Positions 28,464 through 37,523 of a DNA stretch of 64,000 nucleotides are shown in pieces. Both the position numbers and the translations under genes were made by a program. This DNA is from a virus. Every line of letters begins with the position of its first letter. Position 1 is the first letter of the stretch. The DNA lies in IMG/VR virus record IMGVR_UViG_3300035662_000007, positions 33,552 through 97,551 of that record. One strand, given 5' to 3'. The notes beneath the pieces are model-generated. The model was given only the letters and a program-made list of their open reading frames with translations, ran no database searches and was not told the origin of the DNA.

Positions 28464-30260
28464 TTAGTCCTCTATCTTAGAGATATTTTGTTTCTTAACA
28501 ACTGTAATCTTTTCTAACAGGGGATGGGTAAATCCGTGTGATACTAGTAGTGTATTTAAGTTTTCTTCACGTAGTAAGATTTCTACAAGTTTTTCTTTTC
28601 CGTCTAGGTCTAGAGCTTCTACAGTTTCATCTAAGATTAGTAAGTTTACTCGATTTTGAGATAAACTCTGCATTAGCTTACGAATAGCAAGCAGTGTAGC
28701 TACATTAACTCTGGCACGCTCTCCGCCGCTTAATGCTTGTATATCAATGTTATTACCATTGTCTACAATAATAACATTAAGTTTGTCATTACCACTAATC
28801 TCAAACGCAAGTTGAAATCTTCCACTACTTAATTCAGCTAAATATTGATTGGTTAGTACCTCTAGATCTTTTACTAAGTTTTCTATTTTATAAGCTACTA
28901 AACCAGTTGTACTAAATGTTTTTACTAGAATCGCTAGTATATTTAGGCGGCTTTGTAAACCTGCAAGATTAGCTTGCCAAGTAGTTAAATCTTCTTGCAT
29001 ATCAGCAAGCTGAGACTTTAAAAGTTCTGCTTTACTGTTATGCTGTTGTCGTGCTTGATTTTCTAGCTCAATAGTTTGAATTGCAGTTTTAGCTTGTTGT
29101 ATGGATTTTTGCAACTCATCTAGCTGTTTTTGTAGAATTTTTTCATCTAAGAGTTCATTGGGTAAATCATTATCAATTAGTTGATAGTATTTTTCCCATT
29201 CTGCCTGAGCTTCTATAGCTTCTTTCCACAGTTTTAATCTGTTTTCAATATCTTGAATTTTTGTGTTTACTTGTTGGCTAAACTCTTTACTAGTTGTAAC
29301 GATTTGTTCATATTCATTAAGCAATTGTTGAGTTTTTTCTCTGTTAATTGCTTGTAAACAAGTAGGACAAGAATCTGATAGATTAGTTAGTTTACGAATA
29401 AACTGTTGAGCATCTTGTGCAGTTTTATCATGTTCAGCACGTTTAGTTATATATTCGCTAATAGTTTCTGTAGGTTTTTCTGGTACAGGTAACAGTTTTA
29501 ATTTACCTTGAACTGTTTTATATGTATTGTTCTGAGAAATCTTTTTATTTTTAGCACTTATAGTACTAATAGTTTCTCGAATACTAGCATATTGGCTTAT
29601 ATCATCTTCTGGCTGGGAAGGAACTGGTAGAAGTGGTTTTTGTTCTAAATTTTGTTTGTTATACTTATCAATCCAGTCTTGAATTGTTCGCAACTTAGAT
29701 TCTGCACTGGCTACTAGTACTCCTAGATCTTGGTGTAGGCGTTTAAATTGATCACCAGTTTCTGTGTACCTAGTTAAGTTTAGGAGTTCAATTAAAAACT
29801 TTTTACGAGCCGTATCCGCACTAGTTAGAAACTCTAGACTATTTGCACCACTTTGGTAAACTACTTGCGTAAAAGTTTTGTGATCAATACCTATAATGTC
29901 TTCAATAATTTTATAGGTTGTAGTAGCAGTATGCCCACTTATATCTTTGCCATTCTTATACAACTTAACAATCTGAGAACCAGATCGTTTTGTTTCTATC
30001 CTATACTCATCGTTATCTTTTGTTAGTGCAAGTTCTACGTTATACCAGTTATCTTTTACATATCGGTTTAAAATATCTGCTTTTTTAATACCTTTGCTAT
30101 TCTTATTATATAGAACTTCTTCAAGTATAAGAGCTATAGAACTTTTACCGTGTCCGTTTTTACCAATTAATTGCATTAGTGGAGCACTAGTAAAGTTTAT
30201 TTGATTATCTTTGCCGTAACTAAAACAGTTAGACCATTTTAAGTGCTTTATTGTTATCAT
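28464..30260 (-). CDS. SbcC/Rad50-type ATPase (T4 gp46-like)
   Basis: 598 aa. Walker A GKNGHGKSS at residues 33-41, long coiled-coil arms, zinc hook CPTC at 298-301, ABC signature 'LSGGERARV' and Walker B 'NLLILDE' near the C terminus. With the SbcD-like protein at 30476 it forms the double-strand-end processing nuclease for recombination-dependent replication. Its 5' end overlaps the glutaredoxin gene by 32 bp. Confidence 0.92.
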   Translation of the reverse strand: MITIKHLKWSNCFSYGKDNQINFTSAPLMQLIGKNGHGKSSIALILEEVLYNKNSKGIKKADILNRYVKDNWYNVELALTKDNDEYRIETKRSGSQIVKLYKNGKDISGHTATTTYKIIEDIIGIDHKTFTQVVYQSGANSLEFLTSADTARKKFLIELLNLTRYTETGDQFKRLHQDLGVLVASAESKLRTIQDWIDKYNKQNLEQKPLLPVPSQPEDDISQYASIRETISTISAKNKKISQNNTYKTVQGKLKLLPVPEKPTETISEYITKRAEHDKTAQDAQQFIRKLTNLSDSCPTCLQAINREKTQQLLNEYEQIVTTSKEFSQQVNTKIQDIENRLKLWKEAIEAQAEWEKYYQLIDNDLPNELLDEKILQKQLDELQKSIQQAKTAIQTIELENQARQQHNSKAELLKSQLADMQEDLTTWQANLAGLQSRLNILAILVKTFSTTGLVAYKIENLVKDLEVLTNQYLAELSSGRFQLAFEISGNDKLNVIIVDNGNNIDIQALSGGERARVNVATLLAIRKLMQSLSQNRVNLLILDETVEALDLDGKEKLVEILLREENLNTLLVSHGFTHPLLEKITVVKKQNISKIED

Positions 30261-30501
30261 TTAAAAATCTTCTAAATTCCTGTAGTCCACCAATCCATTT
30301 ACCATCTACTACAATTTGTGGAACACTGCGTGCACCCGGTAGTGTACTAAAAAATAGTTGTTTAGTTTCTGGCGTATCTATTACGTTAACTTGGTATAGA
30401 ACACCAAGTTGATCTAATAATTTTTTAACCGTATCACACCCAGGGCAGTTTGGCTGCGACCATACAACAACTTGTTTAATCTGTAAGTTTGTCTCTGGCA
30501 T
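30229..30501 (-). CDS. glutaredoxin
   Basis: 90 aa thioredoxin-fold protein with active site CPGC at about residues 18-21 and cis-Pro segment 'SVPQIVVDG', then 'IGGLQEF'. Likely electron donor for the ribonucleotide reductase. It is inserted between the two recombination nuclease subunits, overlapping both (26 and 32 bp). Confidence 0.88.
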   Translation of the reverse strand: MPETNLQIKQVVVWSQPNCPGCDTVKKLLDQLGVLYQVNVIDTPETKQLFFSTLPGARSVPQIVVDGKWIGGLQEFRRFLNDNNKALKMV

Positions 30502-31444
30502 TATAAAATTCCTCTAATACGCTATTAATTGTAGTCTGATCTAGTTCTAGAATATAGGTAAGATATTCACGAACTTCCTCAGCCATAGTCATATTAGGGT
30601 CTAGAATAAGCTGAGTATCTTGTGCTCGTTTTACTACTTTTTTATCGATTAGGTCACTATCTTCTAGTTGACTTAATTCGTGCAAGTTACCCTCAATCTC
30701 ATAGATTGTATGATCGGGGTATGTCTGCGGTTTAGGGTCGCTTACGCCTACTGTTCGCTTAATAAGCTGTGGTAGATCAAACTTTAGCCACTCATGTTCC
30801 AAATTGTCCAAGTCAAGTAAGATGCATCCAGTTTCAACTCTGTTACGATGAAAGCTAGTAGTATAAGGACTACCGGGATAGAGAATATTACGCTGAGAGT
30901 TTTCATAACTGTGTAGATCTCCTGCTAGTACTACTTGCCAGCGATTTAGTAGTTCTAGATTAATTTCTGCCTTAACGTGTGGAGGAATATCTCCACGAAC
31001 ATGAGTTACTAGTACTCTACCTTGAAAGTCTAAATTACTGTAATTATCTTGAAAATCCCGTAATTTATTATAAGGAATAATATCAATGTCTCCACCAAGT
31101 AAATCACTCCTATAGTCATCACATACAGTTACTAGTTTATTTAATCGCCAAGTTGCACGTTTTAGATATGTTAAAAAGGTAGTATCCTTTTTAACCATTT
31201 CATGATTACCACTATAAATAACACTGGGTTTTTGAAGGCTAGCTACTAGGTCAAAATATAGCTCGACTTCATCCATATTAGGCAGTCTGTCAAATATATC
31301 ACCGCCTATAATAATCATATCAGCTTTATCTTGCATCTCATGAAATTGATCTACAAATAGCTGAAATCTATTTTTAGCCCATTCTGTGGGCACATTCTTT
31401 TGACCTAGTTTAATGTGAATGTCGGCTGTAAAAAGTAATTTCAT
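30476..31444 (-). CDS. SbcD/Mre11-type nuclease (T4 gp47-like)
   Basis: 322 aa calcineurin-like nuclease. Metal-ligand motifs in order: 'FTADIHI', 'IIGGDIFDR', 'YSGNHEM', 'VTHVRGD' and 'AGDLHSY'. Partner of the gp46-like ATPase downstream. The start lies 14 bp after a strong hairpin that ends the SSB unit; no good ribosome-binding site is visible. Confidence 0.9.
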   Translation of the reverse strand: MKLLFTADIHIKLGQKNVPTEWAKNRFQLFVDQFHEMQDKADMIIIGGDIFDRLPNMDEVELYFDLVASLQKPSVIYSGNHEMVKKDTTFLTYLKRATWRLNKLVTVCDDYRSDLLGGDIDIIPYNKLRDFQDNYSNLDFQGRVLVTHVRGDIPPHVKAEINLELLNRWQVVLAGDLHSYENSQRNILYPGSPYTTSFHRNRVETGCILLDLDNLEHEWLKFDLPQLIKRTVGVSDPKPQTYPDHTIYEIEGNLHELSQLEDSDLIDKKVVKRAQDTQLILDPNMTMAEEVREYLTYILELDQTTINSVLEEFYNARDKLTD

Positions 31445-31458
31445 AATATAAGATAAAA

Positions 31459-31487
31459 TAGCCTGCTAAACTTTTGGCTTAGCAGGC
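31459..31487 (-). terminator. hairpin after the SSB gene (attenuator or weak terminator)
   Basis: AGCCTGCTAA / TTAGCAGGCT is a perfect 10-bp stem, followed on the minus strand by ATTTTAT rather than a pure T run. It could reduce read-through from the SSB unit into the recombination genes. Confidence 0.65.
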
Positions 31488-31494
31488 TGGATTA

Positions 31495-32139
31495 TTAAGC
31501 TAAATCTTTAACAGCTTCACGTTCGCTATCTGTTTGATTCTCTTGTTCCTCTTCTTGACCTTTTTGCAGTTTCTCGATTAAGGCTTTTACCTCGTCGCTG
31601 GTGGGGCGAGGATACTTTTCATCAATAGATACTGCGGTATCAGCTAGCTTACGCTCGTTATCACCAAGGCTGCGCTGTTTACAACGAAGAACTTGCAGGG
31701 TGTATTCAACATTAAAAGCTAGTGGGCCAGTTTTATTACGCTTAAACACTACATCCCAACCAGTATCGTAGTCAGTAGGGTCGCCCAGATCTTCTGCAGC
31801 AGTTAGGATTTGCTCAAACAGTTTCTTTTTAAGATTTAGTACTTTAACTTTTCCATCCTTAGGATCAATACAGTTAACTGCATAGCTCCAGGAGCACTTC
31901 AAGTCAGGATACGAATCTTGTACCCAATCTTTTTCTAGATTATCAAATTTTTCTTTTTCACGACTAAAAGCTAGACATTCAATAGGAATATCTTTGTTAT
32001 TAGTACCTTTTACCCAGTATACATAGCGTGGAAGAACCCCACCAATAAGCCTAACAGAGTTTTCTCCGTCTTTGTACTCGTAAGATTCAACTTTAGATGT
32101 TTGTGCTTTGCCTTTGGTTTGTTTAAATGAGAGTGCCAT
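31495..32139 (-). CDS. single-stranded DNA-binding protein (gp32-like)
   Basis: 214 aa. A basic N terminus, a core with aromatic residues and Cys ('YVYWVKGTNNKDIPIECLAF', 'KCSWSYAVNCID') and a strongly acidic C-terminal tail fit a phage SSB of the gp32 type. It sits with the recombination and replication genes and has its own promoter unit (32543) and terminator-like hairpin, consistent with high expression. Assignment rests on composition and context. Confidence 0.7.
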   Translation of the reverse strand: MALSFKQTKGKAQTSKVESYEYKDGENSVRLIGGVLPRYVYWVKGTNNKDIPIECLAFSREKEKFDNLEKDWVQDSYPDLKCSWSYAVNCIDPKDGKVKVLNLKKKLFEQILTAAEDLGDPTDYDTGWDVVFKRNKTGPLAFNVEYTLQVLRCKQRSLGDNERKLADTAVSIDEKYPRPTSDEVKALIEKLQKGQEEEQENQTDSEREAVKDLA

Positions 32140-32524
32140 TTGTTTCCTCGTATATAAATTTTATATGTGCGTGTTTAATTATTAATAGCGGATTGTGTTT
32201 AATTGTAGCTATATTTAAGTCTGGGTATAAGGTTAAGTCAAGATGTTTTTGTTTTATGGTTTTATAGGAAAGATAATCTCTGCGTCCAGCTAGCCTAATA
32301 TACTGTGCCTTAAATATTGCATCTGTTATTTTATCTTCAAATAGTGCTTTTGGATTTAACAAATAACTACTGCCTGCTTCTAGCCCCAAAATAGGTTTGT
32401 ACTTTTCTCGTGCATTTTTAGGTATCCGAATACCAAGAAAACACTTATGTAGAGCTGCAACTAAATATTCAGGGTCGTTGTTTGTAGCAAACTCTAATTT
32501 GTTTAGGTTAAAAAAGAAGATCAT
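32123..32524 (-). CDS. unknown protein upstream of SSB
   Basis: 133 aa, mixed alpha/beta, Lys-rich, with 'NAREKYKPILGLEAGSSYLLNPKALF' in the centre. Not recognised. First gene after the promoter at 32543 and overlapping the SSB gene by 17 bp, so probably a replication accessory factor. Confidence 0.55.
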   Translation of the reverse strand: MIFFFNLNKLEFATNNDPEYLVAALHKCFLGIRIPKNAREKYKPILGLEAGSSYLLNPKALFEDKITDAIFKAQYIRLAGRRDYLSYKTIKQKHLDLTLYPDLNIATIKHNPLLIIKHAHIKFIYEETNGTLI

Positions 32525-32542
32525 TCTTTGAAGTAAAATAAT

Positions 32543-32571
32543 ATTATATCACTTTGTAGAACATTTTGCAA
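32543..32571 (-). promoter_or_regulatory. leftward promoter upstream of the SSB unit
   Basis: Minus strand TTGCAA (32571-32566), 17 bp, TATAAT (32548-32543), followed by ATTATT. Confidence 0.75.
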
Positions 32572-32582
32572 GTCAAAATTTT

Positions 32583-33875
32583 TTAAACCGTTTCAATGTG
32601 CCAGCCCTTTCTAAGGTACAAGCCTAGGCGGTTTCTGTTTTGCTTTTTATCAGCCCAACCAGCAAACTGTAGATCTACTACTAGTGGATCTAATTTACCA
32701 GGATGTTGTCGTTGTATTCTACCAATAACTTGCTCTAACAAGCTATCGTTGTTCATTGGTATTGCTAGGATAACACAGGAGAGTGAGTTGATTGAGATTC
32801 CTTCTGAGAAGATTTGTCTGCTACCAGCAATCGACATTTTTTCACGGTTAAGGAGCTGTTGTTTAATCGTCTGACGCTCATCAAACCCGGTTTCGCCAGT
32901 AACCAACACACAATTTTCTCCGATGTATTCTTTGACATTTCGTAAAAACTCCACCCTATCTGCAATTATAAGTACTTGATGCCCTGTTTCTATTTCTTGT
33001 TTAGCAATGCCAGCAATAAACTCTTGATAACTGGTATCGTTTGCTAGTGTATTTACTTTTTCAACCCATGTAGCGCCATGTTTAAGTGTGATTCCAGTGT
33101 TAACTGTCCTGACCGTTGGGGCCAGTGTGTTACTTTGTGGGGGCTTGATAACATGATTTCCAAAATAATCTTGAAATAAGACGTGTTTTCCATCTTTACG
33201 TTGCATTGTTCCCGACAGAGCAATGCGAAATCTACTGTGAAAAGTGTCAATAATTTGTGTAAATGTTGTTGCTGGACAGTGGTGTGCTTCATCTAGAATA
33301 ATTGTTCCAAATTCTTTGCTTAGTGTATTACAGTGCTTTACAAGCGTTTGCACATTAGCCACAGTAATAGCATGATCTTCCCAATCTAACTTACCACTAC
33401 CTATAATTCCAGCTCTAATACCAAATAGGTTTTCTACTTCTTCACACCATTGATCTCTAAGCGCTGTAGTGTGAGTAATTACTAGTGTTTTTTGACCCAG
33501 CTTTCTAGCAAGATGTAGTGCGGTAAATGTTTTACCCCAGCCTACTAGTGCATTAATAAAGCAGGTATCTGTAATCTCGTCACATACGGCCTGTTGTTCT
33601 GGGCGTAGCTCAAACTTAGGGTCTGGAAACGGAGCAGGAACAAGTACTCGTTTATCTACTACTTCCCAGCCTTGAGGAATTAAATCTTTACGGCCTTGTG
33701 GAACACTAATAATACCATTACCAATTATTTTATAGTTTCTAATAGTTTCTATACTACTAAAATGTTTACTACCAGTATCTTTTTTAAACTTATAGGTAAG
33801 AGTATCAATAATTTTTTTAGATAGTTCTGCACCTGGATCATTTAAGTATATTTTATTACTTATGACTGCTTTCAT
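32583..33875 (-). CDS. superfamily 2 DNA helicase (UvsW-like)
   Basis: 430 aa. Walker A 'GWGKT' near residues 112-116, DEAH box 'LDEAHH', motif III 'SGTMQRKDG' and motif VI 'VIGRIQRQHPGK'. Architecture fits UvsW/RadD-type branch-migration or annealing helicases of phages. It lies between polymerase and SSB. Confidence 0.88.
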   Translation of the reverse strand: MKAVISNKIYLNDPGAELSKKIIDTLTYKFKKDTGSKHFSSIETIRNYKIIGNGIISVPQGRKDLIPQGWEVVDKRVLVPAPFPDPKFELRPEQQAVCDEITDTCFINALVGWGKTFTALHLARKLGQKTLVITHTTALRDQWCEEVENLFGIRAGIIGSGKLDWEDHAITVANVQTLVKHCNTLSKEFGTIILDEAHHCPATTFTQIIDTFHSRFRIALSGTMQRKDGKHVLFQDYFGNHVIKPPQSNTLAPTVRTVNTGITLKHGATWVEKVNTLANDTSYQEFIAGIAKQEIETGHQVLIIADRVEFLRNVKEYIGENCVLVTGETGFDERQTIKQQLLNREKMSIAGSRQIFSEGISINSLSCVILAIPMNNDSLLEQVIGRIQRQHPGKLDPLVVDLQFAGWADKKQNRNRLGLYLRKGWHIETV

Positions 33876-33878
33876 TTG

Positions 33879-34418
33879 CTAGATTAGCCTGTAGGTAGTT
33901 TTAAATTGATCCAAGTATAAGCCGTATAACATATAACCTAAACCCCACTGTAGTATACCAGCATAGCGTTCACCATTTTGTGGATGTCTGAGAGACTTAA
34001 ATCTCTGATCTAGACCCTCAATTTCTAGAATACACCCTAGATTGGTCGCAGGTAACACCCTTTTAATCTTCCGGCAAACCAGCTTGGCGCGTGTGGATTT
34101 TTTGTACTGAAATAAGTTTCCATGGTTGTCTATAAACCATGTAGTAGGCTTTGCTAATTTTATTAAATCCACCAAGAAGTATATTGCGCGAGTAATAGGA
34201 AACAGTTTTGATTGGTCAAGCTGATATTTTAAGTGCAATCGTCTCAGCCCTAGGGTCGGTGCATCTACAGTTCTATCGTCTACAAGACGAAAACCTATAA
34301 AACTATTTGTAGAATCTTTATCTACGTACTCTTTAGAGTAGAACACAACCCCATCCTCAACAGTAGGCTTGTGCTCTCCTAGTCTAAATACGGGCCAGAC
34401 GATCTCCCCTAAATTCAT
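33879..34418 (-). CDS. unknown protein overlapping the polymerase gene
   Basis: 179 aa from the ATG at 34418, preceded by GAGGAAA; an earlier ATG at 34457 lacks this. It overlaps the polymerase 3' end by 35 bp. Basic middle region ('YKKSTRAKLVCRKIKRV') and an aromatic C terminus. Family not recognised; conserved position suggests a replication accessory role. Confidence 0.6.
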   Translation of the reverse strand: MNLGEIVWPVFRLGEHKPTVEDGVVFYSKEYVDKDSTNSFIGFRLVDDRTVDAPTLGLRRLHLKYQLDQSKLFPITRAIYFLVDLIKLAKPTTWFIDNHGNLFQYKKSTRAKLVCRKIKRVLPATNLGCILEIEGLDQRFKSLRHPQNGERYAGILQWGLGYMLYGLYLDQFKTTYRLI

Positions 34419-36666
34419 AAGTTTCCTCAAAAGATCCAAAACTGTAGTCATCACCAATATCTTGGTCTACTCCAATAGGTGAGCCAGAAATACTGCACCC
34501 ACGATCAGTTTGAGTTCTAGTTTTTAGGATTTTGCAATAAGTATCAACATCTTTTTCATTAACTAGCGCAACAATAGAGTCATGTACTAACATGAATATT
34601 TTAGCATCCAAACCAAGTTTATTGACTTCTTGTTGAGTTTCCATTGCAGCCAGCAAGTTCATATCGCTGGCTAGAGATTGTACTTCGCTGTTAATACCGC
34701 TGCGTACCTCGTGCGCTGCAATACCTTTATCACTAGAAAACACATTGGGCAACCTACGCTTTCTGCCAAAAAAGCTATAAGTAAACCCATTTTCTTCAAT
34801 AAACCGTTTGCGACCGTCCAGCCACTTTTTTAGTTTATTAAACTTGTTAAAATATGCGTCAATGTCATCTTGTGCCTGTCTAACTGGATAAGGCTTTCCA
34901 GTAGCTTTTGTAACAGTTACAGACACTTTTTGAGCACCAGATCCATATAGGATACCAAAGCTAATAGCCTTAGCACTTTGCCGCATTTCTGGGTATAGTT
35001 TCTTAACCTGATCTACTTCACAAGGCAGATTAAACACCATTTTAGCAATCGTACTGTGAAAGTCTCCGCCGCTGCTAAACACTTGTTGCAGGTTTTTATC
35101 TGCACTTAATACAGCCGCATAATACATCTCTGCAGTAGTCAAGTCTTGCGAGATTATTTTGTAGCCCAAGGGAGCTCGGATACATCCTTTAATAATTGGA
35201 TCATCTCGTGGTATTTGTTGTGCATTAAATTTACCGCTAGAACTAAGTCGGCCACTTGTTGTGAAAATAAGATTAAAATTAGTCCTAATTCTACCATCTT
35301 TGTCTAGCTCCGGCAGGATTTTATTGATATAAGTATTTTGAATTTTACCTAATTGCCTAACCTTTAGGATAGCACCTGGCAGAGGGTGTTCTTCACTAAG
35401 TTTTTCTAGGACTTCGGCGTCTGTAGAAACCGCTCCGGTACTAGTTTTTTTACCTGTAGGCTGTAGTCCAACATAGTCGAATAGTACCTCACGTAGATGA
35501 AACACAGAATTAGCGTTAAAGATTTTACCAGAATCTTTTTCAAATTCTTGTACCTCCTTGTAGGTAAATATAGCCTGTTTTGCTTCTTCAATCTGATCGT
35601 CTAGATAAAGTTTTGCTGCCTGCATTCTTTTTACACTAATAGGAATACCTACTTCTTCCATATTCATGAGAAACACAGTACCATCGATTAACAGATTTTT
35701 ATATACCCACAAAAACTTATCATTCTTTTGAATAATAGGCCAGAACTTTTGATATAGCTCATAGGTTACAGCAGTATCAATACTTGCATATTCTGAGATA
35801 ATATCAAAAGGAATCAAATCATAGGTAAACTGCTCTTCTAGAATACCTTTTGATCTACAGTATTCTTTTTTGAAAGTGTCTAGAGCAGAATCATAATCAC
35901 CAAAATCTGTGTACTTTAGGGCTAGTTCTTTTAAGCCATGACTATCAGTTTCATCAAGCACATAGTGCATAACCATAGTGTCATGAACATGGTCTGGTCT
36001 AAAGTCAATTCCAAGATGATAGCGAATCATCTTAAAGTCAAACTTTAGATTATGAAATACAATGTCAAAAGTATCAGCAATTTCTTGAATAAGCTGAATA
36101 CATTCTTCATCTAGACAATCTGTAAGAATGTATCTGCCATGTTTTGACCTGTAGGTTACACTAAGGCCAAGCACATAGCCATCTCGAGGATATAGTGCGG
36201 TAGTTTCTGTATCCATACACACCACGCCCTGGGCACCAGCCAAAACCTCCCTAAAGAATTCTTTAGCCTCTACAGTATCATCAATACCCTTATAGTCGCC
36301 AGCCTGTAGTGGCTTAACTTCACCATTATAAATTTTGATGATTTTGTCTAGTGCACGCTCAAAGTCAGGTTTACCCTCTGGCTTGAACGCAAGCATTGCC
36401 GGGTTAGTAATACACACAAACTTATCGTCTACTAGCTGCCCAGCCATGTTAGTAACGCTGGTAACTTTAGCATATTCTTTAGCAGCTTCTGCGCCCACTA
36501 GAATAACTAGATCATACAGTTCATGATCAAAATCTAAATCAACATCTTTTTTGAGCAACTTAGTAATAGGAACACTACTCATATGAAAGTGTTCAAACTC
36601 AAAAAGAAAGTAGTCAGAATATCTAGTTCTATTTGGTGCTTTGTCAATTAAGGCTACGCGCTTCAT
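34384..36666 (-). CDS. DNA polymerase, family A, with 3'-5' exonuclease
   Basis: 760 aa. Exonuclease motifs: Exo I 'MDTETT' (Asp152, Glu154), Exo II 'HNLKFDF', Exo III 'YASIDTAV'. Polymerase: 'SGRLSSSGKFNAQQIPR', motif A with Asp in 'ISQDLTTAEMYY', motif B 'RQSAKAISFGILYGSG' (about 562-577), motif C 'LVHDSIV' (Asp696). The usual Glu after His-Asp is Ser here. No 5' nuclease domain. Replicative polymerase of the phage. Confidence 0.95.
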   Translation of the reverse strand: MKRVALIDKAPNRTRYSDYFLFEFEHFHMSSVPITKLLKKDVDLDFDHELYDLVILVGAEAAKEYAKVTSVTNMAGQLVDDKFVCITNPAMLAFKPEGKPDFERALDKIIKIYNGEVKPLQAGDYKGIDDTVEAKEFFREVLAGAQGVVCMDTETTALYPRDGYVLGLSVTYRSKHGRYILTDCLDEECIQLIQEIADTFDIVFHNLKFDFKMIRYHLGIDFRPDHVHDTMVMHYVLDETDSHGLKELALKYTDFGDYDSALDTFKKEYCRSKGILEEQFTYDLIPFDIISEYASIDTAVTYELYQKFWPIIQKNDKFLWVYKNLLIDGTVFLMNMEEVGIPISVKRMQAAKLYLDDQIEEAKQAIFTYKEVQEFEKDSGKIFNANSVFHLREVLFDYVGLQPTGKKTSTGAVSTDAEVLEKLSEEHPLPGAILKVRQLGKIQNTYINKILPELDKDGRIRTNFNLIFTTSGRLSSSGKFNAQQIPRDDPIIKGCIRAPLGYKIISQDLTTAEMYYAAVLSADKNLQQVFSSGGDFHSTIAKMVFNLPCEVDQVKKLYPEMRQSAKAISFGILYGSGAQKVSVTVTKATGKPYPVRQAQDDIDAYFNKFNKLKKWLDGRKRFIEENGFTYSFFGRKRRLPNVFSSDKGIAAHEVRSGINSEVQSLASDMNLLAAMETQQEVNKLGLDAKIFMLVHDSIVALVNEKDVDTYCKILKTRTQTDRGCSISGSPIGVDQDIGDDYSFGSFEETYEFRGDRLARI

Positions 36667-37523
36667 GTGTTATATCCAATATAATTTTTTATGCTGTCTA
36701 CTGTTTCTTGATCTAGTTCGCCAGGGTCTGTATCTTCAGGTAGATTTATAATTTCTACTAGAAATCCACAATCTTCAATTAGTGGTTTTAGTGTTTGCAT
36801 AGCATTTTGACCTGCTTCGTCGCCATCAAACATCAAGTAGATTTTTGTTATACCTTGGGCTCTGTATGGTAATAGTTTAAGCTGTGTATCGTTTTGAAGT
36901 GTATTTGTACCAAATGTGCATACTACTGGGTGTAGTCCTTTATCGTAGACATTTAGTAAATCAAATATGCCTTCAACCATCACTAGGCTAGTTGATTCGT
37001 ACGGCATATGTGGTGGGAATAAGGGAATCTGCACACCACTAGGATAATTTACATATCTAGGATTGCCATTGCTCATAGTATGCCGGGCTACAAATACTTG
37101 GATTTTATTAGTAATGTCCCAAATAGGAAACACTATTCTATCCTGAAGTTTTTCTACTTGATTTGTATAAAATGCTTCAAATTTCTTTAAAGTTTTTGGA
37201 CTAATACCTCTAAATTGCTTTGTGTAAGGAGTAGCTCCTAGAGGCATATCTAGTCCAGTATTTGTAACCATAAGATCACGTAATTTTTTCTTTAATTTAG
37301 CTATTTTAATTGGTACTGGATTTGTAAAAACATTAAAATGTTTAAATACATTTGTTTTAAATCCGCAGCTAAAGCAGTGGGCGACTCCAGTTACTCGATC
37401 TATTCTAAAACTAGGATTTGAATCGTCATGCTCTGGATTAATACATTTTACAAGATAATCTCTGCCGCTTACGGTATAACTTAATCCTTGTTTTTGCAAT
37501 AGTTCTAGTACTGGATCGCTCAT
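36663..37523 (-). CDS. DNA primase (DnaG-type)
   Basis: 286 aa. N-terminal zinc-binding element with Cys27, His32, Cys50 and Cys53, then a TOPRIM domain with 'VMVEGIFDLLNV' and 'YLMFDGDEAGQNA'. It is shorter than cellular DnaG and lacks a helicase-interaction domain; the helicase is encoded next door with a 0-bp gap. It overlaps the polymerase start by 4 bp. Confidence 0.9.
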   Translation of the reverse strand: MSDPVLELLQKQGLSYTVSGRDYLVKCINPEHDDSNPSFRIDRVTGVAHCFSCGFKTNVFKHFNVFTNPVPIKIAKLKKKLRDLMVTNTGLDMPLGATPYTKQFRGISPKTLKKFEAFYTNQVEKLQDRIVFPIWDITNKIQVFVARHTMSNGNPRYVNYPSGVQIPLFPPHMPYESTSLVMVEGIFDLLNVYDKGLHPVVCTFGTNTLQNDTQLKLLPYRAQGITKIYLMFDGDEAGQNAMQTLKPLIEDCGFLVEIINLPEDTDPGELDQETVDSIKNYIGYNT

